27,481 nt of DNA, taken from positions 1 to 27,481 of the forward strand of contig JAHBAN010000226.1 of assembly GCA_018500075.1 (NCBI GenBank), written 5' to 3'. Source of the DNA: Flavobacteriia bacterium (lineage in GTDB: Bacteria > Bacteroidota > Bacteroidia > Flavobacteriales > Flavobacteriaceae). How positions within the stretch are numbered: position 1 is the stretch's first letter; the number at the start of each line of letters is the position of its first letter. The notes below the pieces were generated by a model. That model was not told where the DNA came from. It searched no databases and saw only the letters and a program-made list of their open reading frames with translations. Both the position numbers and the translations under genes were made by a program. Positions 1 through 7,863 of the stretch are shown piece after piece.

Positions 1-68
1 CCAACTGGCTGGATGAAGCCGAGCGCTACTCCGAGATGGGCCTTGATTTCAAGGATGGCAACGCGTGA
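1..68 (+). CDS. C-terminal end of an unidentified protein (partial)
   Basis: The window opens inside an open frame read from base 3, which gives 21 residues (beginning NWLDEAERYSEMG) and stops at TGA 66-68. Its stop overlaps the GTG start of the next gene in a GTGA arrangement, which supports a real, translationally coupled upstream gene. The tail is too short and too generic (acidic, hydrophilic) for me to name a family. Confidence 0.6.
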   Translation, partial: NWLDEAERYSEMGLDFKDGNA

Positions 69-397
69 CACGGCTGACCTCGGAATTCTGGGTCTCTGCT
101 TATCTCACACGGCTGCGCCTTTATGATATTCCGGCCTTCGTGGTCCGCCATGGCGACGATACCGCAGGCGCCGTGCTCATAAAGCTCAACACCCTTGATG
201 GCCGCGCACAGGCCTTCCAGCGCCGTTTTGACTTTCTCACAGACAGCCGCAGCTGGGAGCTGCTCGCCGAAGGGGACGAGGCCACAGTCGATGCCTCTCT
301 GGCCAAACAACGCCACATGGACCCCGACCTCTGGGTCATCGAAGTCGAGGACCGCGAGGGCCGACATTGTCTTGATGAGCAAGGATTGTCCGACTAA
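65..397 (+). CDS. DUF1491 family protein
   Basis: This 110-residue protein looks like the DUF1491 family, small single-domain proteins of unknown function found mainly in alphaproteobacteria. The usual features are visible: an early aromatic and hydrophobic stretch (EFWVSAYLTRL), a central strand-rich part with HGDDTAGAVLIKLN, and a C-terminal DPDLWVIEVEDREGRH block. Length fits the family. The start is GTG at 65, which overlaps the previous stop by four bases and implies coupling. The next gene, an FAD dehydrogenase, begins 25 bases downstream on the same strand, so the two may share a transcript. There is no signal peptide or membrane segment, so it is probably cytoplasmic. The biochemical role is unknown. 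Confidence 0.8.
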   Translation: MTRLTSEFWVSAYLTRLRLYDIPAFVVRHGDDTAGAVLIKLNTLDGRAQAFQRRFDFLTDSRSWELLAEGDEATVDASLAKQRHMDPDLWVIEVEDREGRHCLDEQGLSD

Positions 398-422
398 CCT
401 CCCCCCAACAGGGGAGCACCAT

Positions 423-1817
423 ATGCTGAACGAACTCACAAACATCGTCGGAGAGGCCAATGTGCTGATCGCCGGCGATATGGCAAAATACAGCCACGAC
501 TGGATGAACACCGAAAGCTGGACACCCCTCGCCGTGGTCCGCCCCGCCAGCACAGAAGAGGTCGCCGCCGTCGTCAAGCTCGCCAGCGCGCATAAAACCG
601 CAATTGTCCCGGTCTCCGGCAACACGGGCCTCTGCGTGGGCACACGTGCCGAAGGCGCCATCATGATCTCGCTGGAGCGGATGAACACAATCCGCGAAAT
701 CCGCCCCGAGGCGCGTCTCGCTGTGGTCGAGGCGGGGGTGATTCTTTCAAGCCTGCGCGAGGCCGCCGAAGACCATGGCCTCATCTTCCCGCTCACCTTC
801 GGCGCGCAAGGCTCCGCCATGATCGGCGGCAACCTGTCGACAAACGCAGGCGGCTCCAATGTCTTGCGCTATGGCAACACGCGCGATCTGTGCCTCGGCC
901 TCGAAGTTGTCCTGCCCGATGGCGAAATCATGAATATCATGAGCGAGCTGCACAAGGACAACTCGGGCTACAACCTCAAACATCTCTTCATCGGAGCCGA
1001 AGGCACCCTCGGCATCATCACAGGCGCGGTGCTCAAGCTCTTTCCCAAGCCGCGCGCCTATGGCACGGCCATGGTCGCCGTCAAAAGCCTGCCCGCAGCA
1101 CTTGATCTTCTGGCCGAGCTGCAAGCCGCCACAGGCGGCAGCGTCGAGGCCTTTGAATATATGCCGCGCGGGTTCATCGACACCCACCTCAAGGTGGTCA
1201 AAGGCGCGCGCGCGCCCTTTGAGCAGAGCTATGATGTCAATATCCTCGTCGAAGTCGGCGCAAGCTCTGATGCGCTCAGCCCGGATGGCCGCGTTGCCGT
1301 CGCCGCCACGCTCGAAGACACCCTCGGCGCGCTCTTGGAGAGCGGAGCGGTGCTTGACGCCGTGATCGCACAAAACGACAGCCAACGCCGCGAGATGTGG
1401 GCGCGCCGCGAGGCCGCCGCCGAAATATGTATGCCCTTCATGCCTATGGTCAGCGCCGATATCGCCGTGCCAACCGACAAAATGGAAGCGGTGCTCGAGC
1501 TGATCGACACCGAAATCCGCAAATGCGATCCCGACCCCTTTGTGATCATCGTCGCCCACCTTGGCGACGGCAACGCGCATTACGCCGTCAAAACGGCCGA
1601 TATGACAGCCGCACGCAAAGACGAGATCACCGAAATCATCGAAGACTGTGTGCTCAAATTCGGCGGCAGCTTTTCCGCCGAACATGGCATCGGAACCTAC
1701 AAACTCCCCTCCATGGCGCGGCGCAAAAATAAAGCCGCCCTCTCGGCCATGCGCGCCATCAAAGCCGCGCTGGACCCCAAGGGGATCATGAATCCGGGCA
1801 AGGTTATTCCGGAGTAG
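423..1817 (+). CDS. FAD-linked 2-hydroxyacid dehydrogenase (GlcD / D-2-hydroxyglutarate dehydrogenase type)
   Basis: A 464-residue flavoprotein of the VAO/PCMH FAD family (COG0277). The N-terminal half carries the FAD-binding domain with the PVSGNTGLCVG loop near residue 60 and a GGNLSTNAGGSNVLRYG stretch around 137-153. The C-terminal half has the substrate and metal region AHLGDGNAHY and the closing SAEHGIG and GIMNPGKV signatures. Members oxidise D-2-hydroxyacids (D-lactate, glycolate, D-2-hydroxyglutarate) and pass electrons to a carrier. The combination and length resemble D-2-hydroxyglutarate or D-lactate dehydrogenases most, but the exact substrate cannot be read from the sequence. The chosen start, ATG 423, follows a good ribosome site (GGGGAG, 412-417). 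An in-frame open stretch back to base 195 overlaps the DUF1491 gene and is not part of the protein. Confidence 0.88.
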   Translation: MLNELTNIVGEANVLIAGDMAKYSHDWMNTESWTPLAVVRPASTEEVAAVVKLASAHKTAIVPVSGNTGLCVGTRAEGAIMISLERMNTIREIRPEARLAVVEAGVILSSLREAAEDHGLIFPLTFGAQGSAMIGGNLSTNAGGSNVLRYGNTRDLCLGLEVVLPDGEIMNIMSELHKDNSGYNLKHLFIGAEGTLGIITGAVLKLFPKPRAYGTAMVAVKSLPAALDLLAELQAATGGSVEAFEYMPRGFIDTHLKVVKGARAPFEQSYDVNILVEVGASSDALSPDGRVAVAATLEDTLGALLESGAVLDAVIAQNDSQRREMWARREAAAEICMPFMPMVSADIAVPTDKMEAVLELIDTEIRKCDPDPFVIIVAHLGDGNAHYAVKTADMTAARKDEITEIIEDCVLKFGGSFSAEHGIGTYKLPSMARRKNKAALSAMRAIKAALDPKGIMNPGKVIPE

Positions 1818-1876
1818 GGAAAAGCCGAATGCGCCCGCAAAACCGCGCGGAGTCAAGGCCGCAGGCCGCCGCGCAT

Positions 1877-1999
1877 CGTCAGCCCCTCCCAAGGGCTGGC
1901 GATTTGGCTTATCCAAGCGCTACAATCGTTCTGGGGATGTATTTTGCGGGCATAAAGCGCCCTGTAAGTCATGTTGCGTCGCCACCCCAGGGGCTGACG
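1877..1999. repeat. Intergenic inverted repeat with internal hairpin
   Basis: The ten bases CGTCAGCCCC (1877-1886) recur as the exact reverse complement GGGGCTGACG at 1990-1999 and enclose about 100 bases. The left arm also forms a nearer hairpin: CGTCAGCCC (1877-1885), a 7-base loop, then GGGCTGGCG (1893-1901), pairing over 9 bp with one G-T wobble. The near hairpin could act as a terminator for the preceding dehydrogenase, although no T-run follows. The competing long-range pairing is more like a dispersed intergenic element. It lies between convergent genes. Confidence 0.45.
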
Positions 2000-2047
2000 T
2001 TGGCCTAAGCCTCAAACGGCGGCTTTATCCAACCATACAACCACCGC

Positions 2048-2677
2048 TCACCGCTTCTCAAACAACGCCACATACCCTTCATCCAGAGCATGATCGCCTT
2101 CTGCCCTGTCGCCATAAATCCGCACGGTTTTCAGCTCCAAATCGCGGATCCGCCCCTCAAGCTCGGCAAACTTCGCGGCAAAGCCCGCCGCCTCAAAATG
2201 TGCCTTGCTCACCGAAATCGCGATCTGCGCGCCCGGAGCGGCCACCCGCAGAACCTCGCCCAAAGCCGCTGGCCCTATATGTCCCGTGGTAAACGTCCCC
2301 GAAGACACGATGCTCAGATAGCTTCCGTCCGCCACATCAAGCCGCGCGGTCATATCGCCGGTAAACAGCCGCCGGTAAACGCCGCGCTCTGCGGCCACAT
2401 CCAGCATCTCTTGGCTGATGTCCACACCATCAACCGGCCCAAAGCCCGCCGCCGCAAGATGGGTGCCGACAAGCCCTGTTCCCGCGCCAATATCAAGCAC
2501 AGGCCCCCGCGGGCGCCTCTCAACGAACGCCTGAACAACCCTCTCGGGCAAGCAATAATCCATCCGCGCCGCAAAGCCCGCGTCATATGTCTTGGCCCAA
2601 GCCGCATAGAGCCGCTTGCTGTCATCGGGGGTTTTCAGCCCGTAGGCTGCGTCAAGGTCTGGCTCATCTTGGCTCAT
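2048..2677 (-). CDS. Class I SAM-dependent methyltransferase
   Basis: A 209-residue soluble protein with a Rossmann-type methyltransferase fold. Motif I, VLDIGAGTGLVG, lies near residues 61-72; an acidic motif II (VDGVDISQEMLD) and a GDMTARLDVADGSYLSIVSSG stretch follow, as expected for S-adenosylmethionine binding. The N-terminal part (YAAWAKTYDAGF) resembles UbiE- and Tam-like small-molecule methyltransferases. The substrate cannot be predicted. ATG 2677 is preferred over an upstream in-frame TTG at 2683. It is transcribed away from lgt, 38 bases downstream of the UbiK-like gene, and may be co-transcribed with it. It ends in a convergent intergenic region. Confidence 0.85.
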   Translation of the reverse strand: MSQDEPDLDAAYGLKTPDDSKRLYAAWAKTYDAGFAARMDYCLPERVVQAFVERRPRGPVLDIGAGTGLVGTHLAAAGFGPVDGVDISQEMLDVAAERGVYRRLFTGDMTARLDVADGSYLSIVSSGTFTTGHIGPAALGEVLRVAAPGAQIAISVSKAHFEAAGFAAKFAELEGRIRDLELKTVRIYGDRAEGDHALDEGYVALFEKR

Positions 2678-2715
2678 AGGCAAAGTGAACCAGTCCCTGT
2701 CAGCTCAAGCAAGCC

Positions 2716-2988
2716 TTACTTTTTGGCCGCAGCCTTCTTCGCCGCAGGCTTTGCCGCTTCCAGCGCCTCAAGCCGCGCGCTCAGGGCGGCGTTCTCTTCG
2801 CGGGCCTTCTGCGCCATCGCGCGCACCGTGTCAAACTCCTCACGGGTGACAAAGTCACGGTCCGCCAGCCAGCGATCCATCATCGACTTGAGCGCCGTCT
2901 CGGCCTCGGTCTTGGCGCCCTGCGCCACGCCCATAGCGTTTGTCATCAGCTGTGAAATATCATCCAGAACTTTATTACGTGTTTGCAC
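2716..2988 (-). CDS. UbiK-family accessory factor (BMFP domain, formerly DUF526)
   Basis: This 90-residue protein matches the UbiK/BMFP family. Residues about 1-30 form an amphipathic helix (DDISQLMTNAMGVAQGAK), a conserved central block WLADRDFVTREEFDTVRAMAQKAR follows, and then a heptad coiled coil and a lysine/alanine-rich tail (KPAAKKAAAKK). In enterobacteria UbiK assists the ubiquinone biosynthesis complex, and relatives bind membranes through the N-terminal helix. The start is taken as GTG 2988 because GGAGGC lies 7 bases upstream; the frame stays open to 3039, but that extension does not look like the family. It is divergent from lgt with about 100 bp between, which must hold both promoters. 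Confidence 0.85.
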   Translation of the reverse strand: MQTRNKVLDDISQLMTNAMGVAQGAKTEAETALKSMMDRWLADRDFVTREEFDTVRAMAQKAREENAALSARLEALEAAKPAAKKAAAKK

Positions 2989-3087
2989 GGGGTTTGCCTC
3001 CTTGGCACGTTGCTGCCCCCTATATGGGGCAGCGCGCACATATTCTCAAGCTTGACCGCGCCCTCAAGGCAGGCAACAAGGTGAGGT

Positions 3088-3993
3088 ATGTTGGCACAAA
3101 TCCCCTTCCCCGAAATCTCGCCCGAGATATTCACCCTTCCAATCGCAGGCATGGAATTCTCCCTGCGGTGGTATGCGCTCGCCTATATCGTCGGGATCAT
3201 CATCGCCTGGCGGGTGAGCATCCGCGCCGTCAGCCGCCCTGCGCTCTGGACGGGCGCAGCCCCGCTCACCAAACCCGAGCTTGAAGACCTGCTCACATGG
3301 ATCATCCTCGGGATCATCCTCGGCGGTCGCCTCGGCTTTGTGCTGTTTTACGAGCCGGCCTATTATCTCGCCCATCCGGCGCAAATCCTCAAACTCTGGC
3401 AAGGCGGCATGGCCTTCCACGGCGGCTTCCTCGGCGTGGTGATTGCCGCATGGATCTGGTGTGCACGGGCTGGCGTCAGCAAGATCGCCGCCGCCGACAC
3501 GATCGCCCTTGGCGTGCCTTGGGGCCTCATGCTCGGGCGCATCGCAAACTTTATCAACGCCGAGCTTTGGGGCCGGCCAACAGATGTGCCCTGGGCCATG
3601 ACATTCCCCACCATGTGCCGCAACACCGTGCTGCAGGGCTGCGAAAAACTGGACGACTGGTTCTACACCGGCGCCGAAGTCGCGCGTCACCCCTCCCAGC
3701 TCTACCAAGCCGCTCTGGAAGGTGCGCTCCTCGGCCTCCTGCTCCTCTTCCTCGCCTTCTCGCGCGGCGCGCTCAAAACACGCGGCCTGATCACCGGCGT
3801 GTTCATCGCCGGCTATGGCACAGCACGCTTCATCGTCGAGCATTTCCGTCAGGCCGACGCGCAATTTGTCACGCCGGATAACCCCTTTGGCCATGTTGTG
3901 CTCAGCATAACCATGGGCCAGCTGCTCTCTCTGCCCATGGTCCTCGCCGGCGTTCTGATCATCCTCTGGGCGCGTCGCAACCGCCCCGCATGA
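3088..3993 (+). CDS. lgt: Phosphatidylglycerol--prolipoprotein diacylglyceryl transferase
   Basis: A 301-residue polytopic inner-membrane enzyme that transfers diacylglycerol from phosphatidylglycerol to the lipobox cysteine of prolipoproteins, the first step of lipoprotein maturation. It shows family signatures in order: FSLRWYALAYIVG in the first membrane segment, GGRLGFVLFYEP, the HGGFLG loop preceded by GGMAFHG, and the signature GRIANFINAELWGRPTDVPW. The conserved late part RHPSQLYQAALEG and the final transmembrane segments follow. Length is normal. ATG 3088 follows AAGGTGAGG at 3079-3087. The stop overlaps the next gene (ATGA at 3990-3993), so lgt, midA and pgeF form a coupled operon. 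The lipoproteins at 11612 and 23752 in this window would be substrates. Confidence 0.97.
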   Translation: MLAQIPFPEISPEIFTLPIAGMEFSLRWYALAYIVGIIIAWRVSIRAVSRPALWTGAAPLTKPELEDLLTWIILGIILGGRLGFVLFYEPAYYLAHPAQILKLWQGGMAFHGGFLGVVIAAWIWCARAGVSKIAAADTIALGVPWGLMLGRIANFINAELWGRPTDVPWAMTFPTMCRNTVLQGCEKLDDWFYTGAEVARHPSQLYQAALEGALLGLLLLFLAFSRGALKTRGLITGVFIAGYGTARFIVEHFRQADAQFVTPDNPFGHVVLSITMGQLLSLPMVLAGVLIILWARRNRPA

Positions 3994-5057
3994 GCGCTCT
4001 GGAAAGTCATATCAAAGCGCTCATCCGCGCCAGCGGCCCGCTCACCCTCGCCGAGTTCATGACGCTCTGCCTGCAGCACCCCGACCATGGCTATTACACA
4101 ACCCGCGACCCCTTGGGGGCGGGTGGTGATTTCACAACATCGCCCGAAATCTCCCAGATGTTTGGCGAGCTGATCGGTCTTTGCCTTGCCCAAAGCTGGC
4201 TTGATATGGGCGCACCGGCCCCGTTTACACTGGCCGAGCTTGGCCCCGGCCGTGGCACGCTCATGGCCGATATCCTGCGCGCCACCCGCAACGTGCCAGG
4301 CTTTCACGCCGCCGCCGAGCTGCTGCTTGTCGAGACCTCCCCCGCCCTGCGCACCCGGCAGGCCGAGGCCCTGACAGGCTATGCCCCGACATGGCAAAAC
4401 AGCCTCGCGCCCAAGCCCCAGCCGCTCCTTCTGGTGGCCAACGAGTTCTTTGACGCCCTGCCCATCCGCCAGTTTATCCGCGATGACGCCGGCTGGCGCG
4501 AGCGCGTGGTCGGGCTTGAAGCCGGCGCGCTGGCCTTCGGGCTGACAGAGGCCGCCCAGCTTGCCAGCCTCGAACACCGCCTGAACGACACAGAGCGCGG
4601 CGATCTCGTTGAAACCTGCGGCCCGGCCGAAGCCGTCGCCTCCGAAATCGGCAGCCATATCGCCGCACATGGCGGCTGCGCGCTGATCCTTGATTACGGC
4701 GCGTGGCGTGTGCAGGGCGATACCTTCCAAGCGGTGAAGGCCCACACAAAAGTCAGCCCGCTGACGCAGCTCGGCACAGCCGATCTCACCGCCCATGTCG
4801 GCTTTGAAGCCCTCGCCAAAGCCGCACAGCCCGCCGCACATTCGGCGCTCGCCTCCCAAGGTGTGTTTCTGGAGCGCCTTGGCATCACCGCCCGCGCGCA
4901 GGCGCTTGCCCAAAACCTGACAGGCGCAGCCCTCGAAAGCCATATCGCCGCACATCGCCGCTTGACGCACCCCGAAGAAATGGGGACGCTCTTTCAAGTG
5001 ATGGCGCTCATGCCACGTGGTGCGCCCGCCCCCGCAGGACTTGAACATGGTGCTTGA
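3990..5057 (+). CDS. MidA/NDUFAF7-family SAM-dependent methyltransferase
   Basis: A 355-residue protein of COG1565, related to mitochondrial NDUFAF7/MidA, which methylates an arginine in a complex I subunit. The N-terminal block is typical (LTLAEFMTLCLQHPDHGYYTTRDPLGAGGDFTTSPEISQMFGELIG, described here by its parts GYYTTRDP and GDFTTSPEISQ). It is followed by the S-adenosylmethionine loop LGPGRGTLMADILR near residue 86 and the conserved LLVANEFFDALPIRQF around 146-160. Length fits the bacterial family. It starts inside the last codons of lgt and its end overlaps pgeF by 11 bases, so translation is coupled across the three genes. The bacterial target is not known; a respiratory complex I subunit is the natural guess. 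Confidence 0.9.
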   Translation: MSALESHIKALIRASGPLTLAEFMTLCLQHPDHGYYTTRDPLGAGGDFTTSPEISQMFGELIGLCLAQSWLDMGAPAPFTLAELGPGRGTLMADILRATRNVPGFHAAAELLLVETSPALRTRQAEALTGYAPTWQNSLAPKPQPLLLVANEFFDALPIRQFIRDDAGWRERVVGLEAGALAFGLTEAAQLASLEHRLNDTERGDLVETCGPAEAVASEIGSHIAAHGGCALILDYGAWRVQGDTFQAVKAHTKVSPLTQLGTADLTAHVGFEALAKAAQPAAHSALASQGVFLERLGITARAQALAQNLTGAALESHIAAHRRLTHPEEMGTLFQVMALMPRGAPAPAGLEHGA

Positions 5058-5805
5058 AATCATAACCGACGACGGCCTCGCCACGGTCCGGCACGGGTTT
5101 TTCACCCGCAAGGGCGGTGCCTCGTCGGGTATTTTTGCCGGGCTGAACTGCGGCCATGGCTCCTCGGATCAAAGCGAGATTGTCGCGCTCAACCGCGCCC
5201 GCGTGGCCGAGGCGCTCGATCTGTCGCCAAAGGCCCTTGCCTCGGTTCATCAGGTGCATTCGCCCGATGTCGTGCAAATCACAGGGCCACTGGCCCAAAA
5301 GCCCCGCGCCGACGCCATGGTCACAGCCACCCCCGGCCTCGGCCTCGCCATTCTCACCGCCGATTGCCAGCCTGTCCTGTTTGCAGACCCGAGCGCCGGC
5401 GTGATCGGCGCGGCCCACGCCGGCTGGAAAGGGGCCCAAACAGGCGTGCTCGAAGCGACCGTCGACGCCATGGAGGCGCTCGGCGCAACCGCCTCCCGGA
5501 TCACCGCGGTGATCGGCCCCTGTATCTCACAGCCGGCCTATGAAGTCGGTCAGGAGTTTTTCGAGCGCTTCACGGATCAAGACAGCGCCGCAACCCGGTT
5601 TTTCAAATCGGGGGTCACGGCGGACAAATACCTCTTTGATCTGCCCGCCTTTGGCCTGTCGCGCCTGCGCGCCCGCGGCATCGCCACAGCCCGCTGGACA
5701 GGGCATTGCACCTACAGCGATGAAGCACGGTTTTTCAGCTATCGCCGCACCACACATCGCGGCGAAAAAGACTATGGCCGCCTCGTATCGGTGATCCGCC
5801 TCTAA
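5047..5805 (+). CDS. pgeF: Peptidoglycan editing factor / purine nucleoside phosphorylase-like laccase-domain protein
   Basis: A 252-residue YfiH/PgeF family (COG1496) protein. Three metal-ligand motifs lie in the expected places: H71 in SVHQVHSPDV, C107 in TADCQPVLF and H124 in AHAGWKG. The N-terminal VRHGFFTRKGGASSG stretch and the C-terminal FSYRR block are also typical. Family members include E. coli PgeF, which removes misincorporated residues from peptidoglycan precursors, and human LACC1, with purine nucleoside phosphorylase activity. ATG 5047 is preferred because the family starts a few residues before the RHGFFTR motif; an in-frame upstream start at 5017 would only add residues buried in midA. 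It is the last gene of the lgt operon. Confidence 0.9.
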   Translation: MVLEIITDDGLATVRHGFFTRKGGASSGIFAGLNCGHGSSDQSEIVALNRARVAEALDLSPKALASVHQVHSPDVVQITGPLAQKPRADAMVTATPGLGLAILTADCQPVLFADPSAGVIGAAHAGWKGAQTGVLEATVDAMEALGATASRITAVIGPCISQPAYEVGQEFFERFTDQDSAATRFFKSGVTADKYLFDLPAFGLSRLRARGIATARWTGHCTYSDEARFFSYRRTTHRGEKDYGRLVSVIRL

Positions 5806-5921
5806 CAAAATAGTTCCGCACAGCCGTGCTGTCAGGTCCAAATCACCGCGGTATTGTCGCCAAGCGGCCCAATCCGCGCCCCATTTCCCCGCTTTACTCC
5901 TGTCTGAGCAACACCAAAGAA

Positions 5922-5937
5922 GCCGGCAGCGACCGGC
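5922..5937 (+). promoter_or_regulatory. Hairpin in the leader of the small basic protein gene
   Basis: GCCGG (5922-5926), a 6-base loop, and CCGGC (5933-5937) form a short GC stem. It ends 13 bases before the AGGAG ribosome site of the 48-residue gene. It could be a leader structure or the end of the pgeF transcript; no T-run follows, so a simple intrinsic terminator is less likely. Confidence 0.35.
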
Positions 5938-5962
5938 ACATGACAAAATGAGGAGTAAAGAA

Positions 5963-6109
5963 ATGCAGGTGCCCCCAAAGCGCAAACGCTGGCTTGAAGC
6001 CATGATCACAGCCGCCCAAAGCGAAGCCCCCGCCATGCCATGGCAGCGCGGAACGCGGCGCAAGGCGTTTGTCTCAGCCCGCCAAAAGCACATGACACAG
6101 GCCGCCTGA
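5963..6109 (+). CDS. Small basic protein of unknown function (48 aa)
   Basis: This short frame has an ideal ribosome site (AGGAG at 5951-5955, 7 bases before ATG 5963) and a strongly basic, compact product: KRKRWLEAMITAAQ near the N-terminus, then EAPAMPWQRGTRRKAF and a QKHM tail. I have the impression of similar short proteins with a PW-RG-RR-AF core in other Rhodobacteraceae, but cannot check it here. An in-frame ATG at 5948 exists but overlaps the ribosome site. The charge suggests nucleic-acid or ribosome contact, which is only a guess. It ends 16 bases before the stop of the convergent AEC transporter. Confidence 0.7.
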   Translation: MQVPPKRKRWLEAMITAAQSEAPAMPWQRGTRRKAFVSARQKHMTQAA

Positions 6110-6125
6110 AGCCGTCCAAAGCCGC

Positions 6126-7061
6126 TTACGGCAGCCAGCCAAGCCAAAGCCAGATCGTAAACAAAGACAGGCTCGTCGCGACCAAGACAGACGTCGCGGC
6201 GACTTTTTGCGCTTTGCCATACATCGACGCGAAAATATAGGTGTTCACCCCCGGCGCCATCGCCGCAGTCAGCACAGCAGAGCGATACTGCCCCAGATCA
6301 ATCGCCATCAGCTTGCCCATGTTCCAAACGACCGTGGGGTGCAAAACAAGCGACACCGCGCAGACAAAGGCAACAAGCTTGAGATCGCCCCGGATCTCAT
6401 AGCGCACAAGAACCCCCCCAAGACCAAAGAGCGCCAGCGGCAGCGCCGTGCTCACAATCATCTTGAGCGCGTCCTGCCCGACCTGCGGCAGATGCAGCCC
6501 CGACAGATTCACCACAAAGCCAAGCAAAATCCCCAAAACAAGCGCATTGCGAAACATCGCCTTGCCAACGGTCGCAGGCAAAGTCCGTGCCGGTTGCCCG
6601 GTGGCATGGGCACGGGCAATCTCCATCGCGGTGATCCCGAGGCCATAGCAAAACGGCGAATGCACCGCGACAATGGCATAATTCGCCGCCAGCGCATCTG
6701 TGCCAAAGGCCCGCTCCGTGATCGCCAACCCCATCATCACCGAATTGGCAAAAAGACAGCAAAATCCGATCGCAACCGCGTCTTCCCAATCCCGTTTGAA
6801 GAGATAACGCGCCGCCAGCAACCCCACAAAAAAGCAGGTCGCAGAGCCGGTGTAAAAGCTCACGAGAAGCGCAGGGTCAAAGCTCTGGCCCAGATCAAGC
6901 CCCGAAATCGCCTTGAACAGCAGCGCAGGGATCGCAAAATTCTGGGTGAACTTCATGATCGCATCAATCAGATCATCCGAAAACAACCCGAACCTGACAG
7001 TGCCATAGCCCGCCCCGACCACAAGGAAGACCGGCAGAACAACATCCAGCAACGCCTGCAT
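6126..7061 (-). CDS. AEC-family transporter (auxin efflux carrier-like permease)
   Basis: A 311-residue hydrophobic protein of the AEC/BART family (COG0679). About ten membrane segments are visible, beginning with LLDVVLPVFLVVGAGYGTV. The two halves are separated by a more polar middle (IARAHATGQPARTLP, about residues 148-162). Conserved helix-breaking spots include NFAIPALLF near residue 41 and the APGVNTYIFASMYG segment near 268. Bacterial members move organic anions such as malate or malonate, but the substrate is unknown here. The gene starts one base beyond the stop of the metallo-hydrolase gene and is the last gene of the housekeeping operon, possibly a passenger with its own function. 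Confidence 0.9.
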   Translation of the reverse strand: MQALLDVVLPVFLVVGAGYGTVRFGLFSDDLIDAIMKFTQNFAIPALLFKAISGLDLGQSFDPALLVSFYTGSATCFFVGLLAARYLFKRDWEDAVAIGFCCLFANSVMMGLAITERAFGTDALAANYAIVAVHSPFCYGLGITAMEIARAHATGQPARTLPATVGKAMFRNALVLGILLGFVVNLSGLHLPQVGQDALKMIVSTALPLALFGLGGVLVRYEIRGDLKLVAFVCAVSLVLHPTVVWNMGKLMAIDLGQYRSAVLTAAMAPGVNTYIFASMYGKAQKVAATSVLVATSLSLFTIWLWLGWLP

Positions 7062-7062
7062 C

Positions 7063-7863
7063 CTACGCGTCCAGCTCGATCACCATACCGTCAAAAGCCG
7101 GGGTGATATGCGCTGGCGTCTCCGCCTCGACAGTCGCGTAATCAAGGTCAATATGCATATTGGTGAGCACAGCCCGCTTGGGTGCGGCCCGCGCGATCCA
7201 GGCGAGCGCCTTCTCCAGATGCGCATGGGTCGGATGCGGCGTGCGTCGCAGCGCATCCAGAACCCAGACCTCCGCCCCCTCAACAGCCAGCCAGCCCGCA
7301 TCAGACATCTCCGCCACATCCGGCAGATAGACAAGCCCGCCCATACGAAAGCCCAAAGCCTCGATCGAGCCGTGATTGACCTCAAAGGGCAACAGGCTGA
7401 TCACCCCGCCCTTGCCCCCAACCTCAAAGCGCCCCTCAATTGTGTTCATGTCCAGAATGGGCGGATAGGGGCTGTCTTTGGGCTGCACAAAAGCATAGCC
7501 GAACCGCGCATAAAGGTCGCGCTGCGTGTCGCCATCCGCCCAGACCTGCAAGCGCTCGCGCTGGTTGAACACGATCATGCGCAAGTCATCAATGCCATGC
7601 ACATGGTCGGCGTGGCTATGGGTATAGACAACCGCATCAAGCGCCCCGACCCCCGCATCCAGAAGCTGCGCCCGCATATCGGGAGAGGTATCAATCAAGA
7701 CCCGCGTCACCCCCTGCGCGCCCATACGCTCAACAAGCATAGAGCAGCGGCGCCGGCGGTTTTTGGGGTTGTCCGGGTCACACTCCCCCCAATGCCCGCC
7801 AAGGCGTGGCACCCCTCCGGACGAGCCGCAGCCCAGTATCGTGAAGCGCAGCCGGTCTTTCAT
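7063..7863 (-). CDS. MBL-fold metallo-hydrolase, PhnP-like phosphodiesterase family
   Basis: A 266-residue metallo-beta-lactamase-fold enzyme. It opens with the GCGSSGGVPRLGGHWGECDP stretch typical of the PhnP-like group and carries the metal motif H82-x-H84-x-D86-H87 (THSHADHVHGIDDLR). Later ligands are in FEVNHGS (about 163-169), the YLPDVAE aspartate, and NMHIDLDY near the end. Related proteins are cyclic phosphodiesterases; the physiological substrate in tmk-holB-tatD operons is unknown. Its ATG overlaps the tatD stop (ATGA, 7860-7863), so it is translated with tatD. Confidence 0.9.
   Translation of the reverse strand: MKDRLRFTILGCGSSGGVPRLGGHWGECDPDNPKNRRRRCSMLVERMGAQGVTRVLIDTSPDMRAQLLDAGVGALDAVVYTHSHADHVHGIDDLRMIVFNQRERLQVWADGDTQRDLYARFGYAFVQPKDSPYPPILDMNTIEGRFEVGGKGGVISLLPFEVNHGSIEALGFRMGGLVYLPDVAEMSDAGWLAVEGAEVWVLDALRRTPHPTHAHLEKALAWIARAAPKRAVLTNMHIDLDYATVEAETPAHITPAFDGMVIELDA

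Noticed and set aside
747..1916. Long minus-strand open frame (389 codons) opposite the FAD dehydrogenase
   Set aside because: Its translation is low-complexity and His/Gly/Ala-rich with no recognisable motif. The plus strand encodes a clear flavoprotein; the frame is a by-product of GC-rich codon use.
3849..5111. 420-codon minus-strand frame opposite midA
   Set aside because: It covers midA in the antisense direction and has no domain signature or ribosome site; midA and its coupled neighbours are convincing.
5820..5832. Short ACAGC-CGT-GCTGT hairpin after pgeF as a terminator
   Set aside because: Only 5 bp with a 3-base loop and no T-run; too weak to call.
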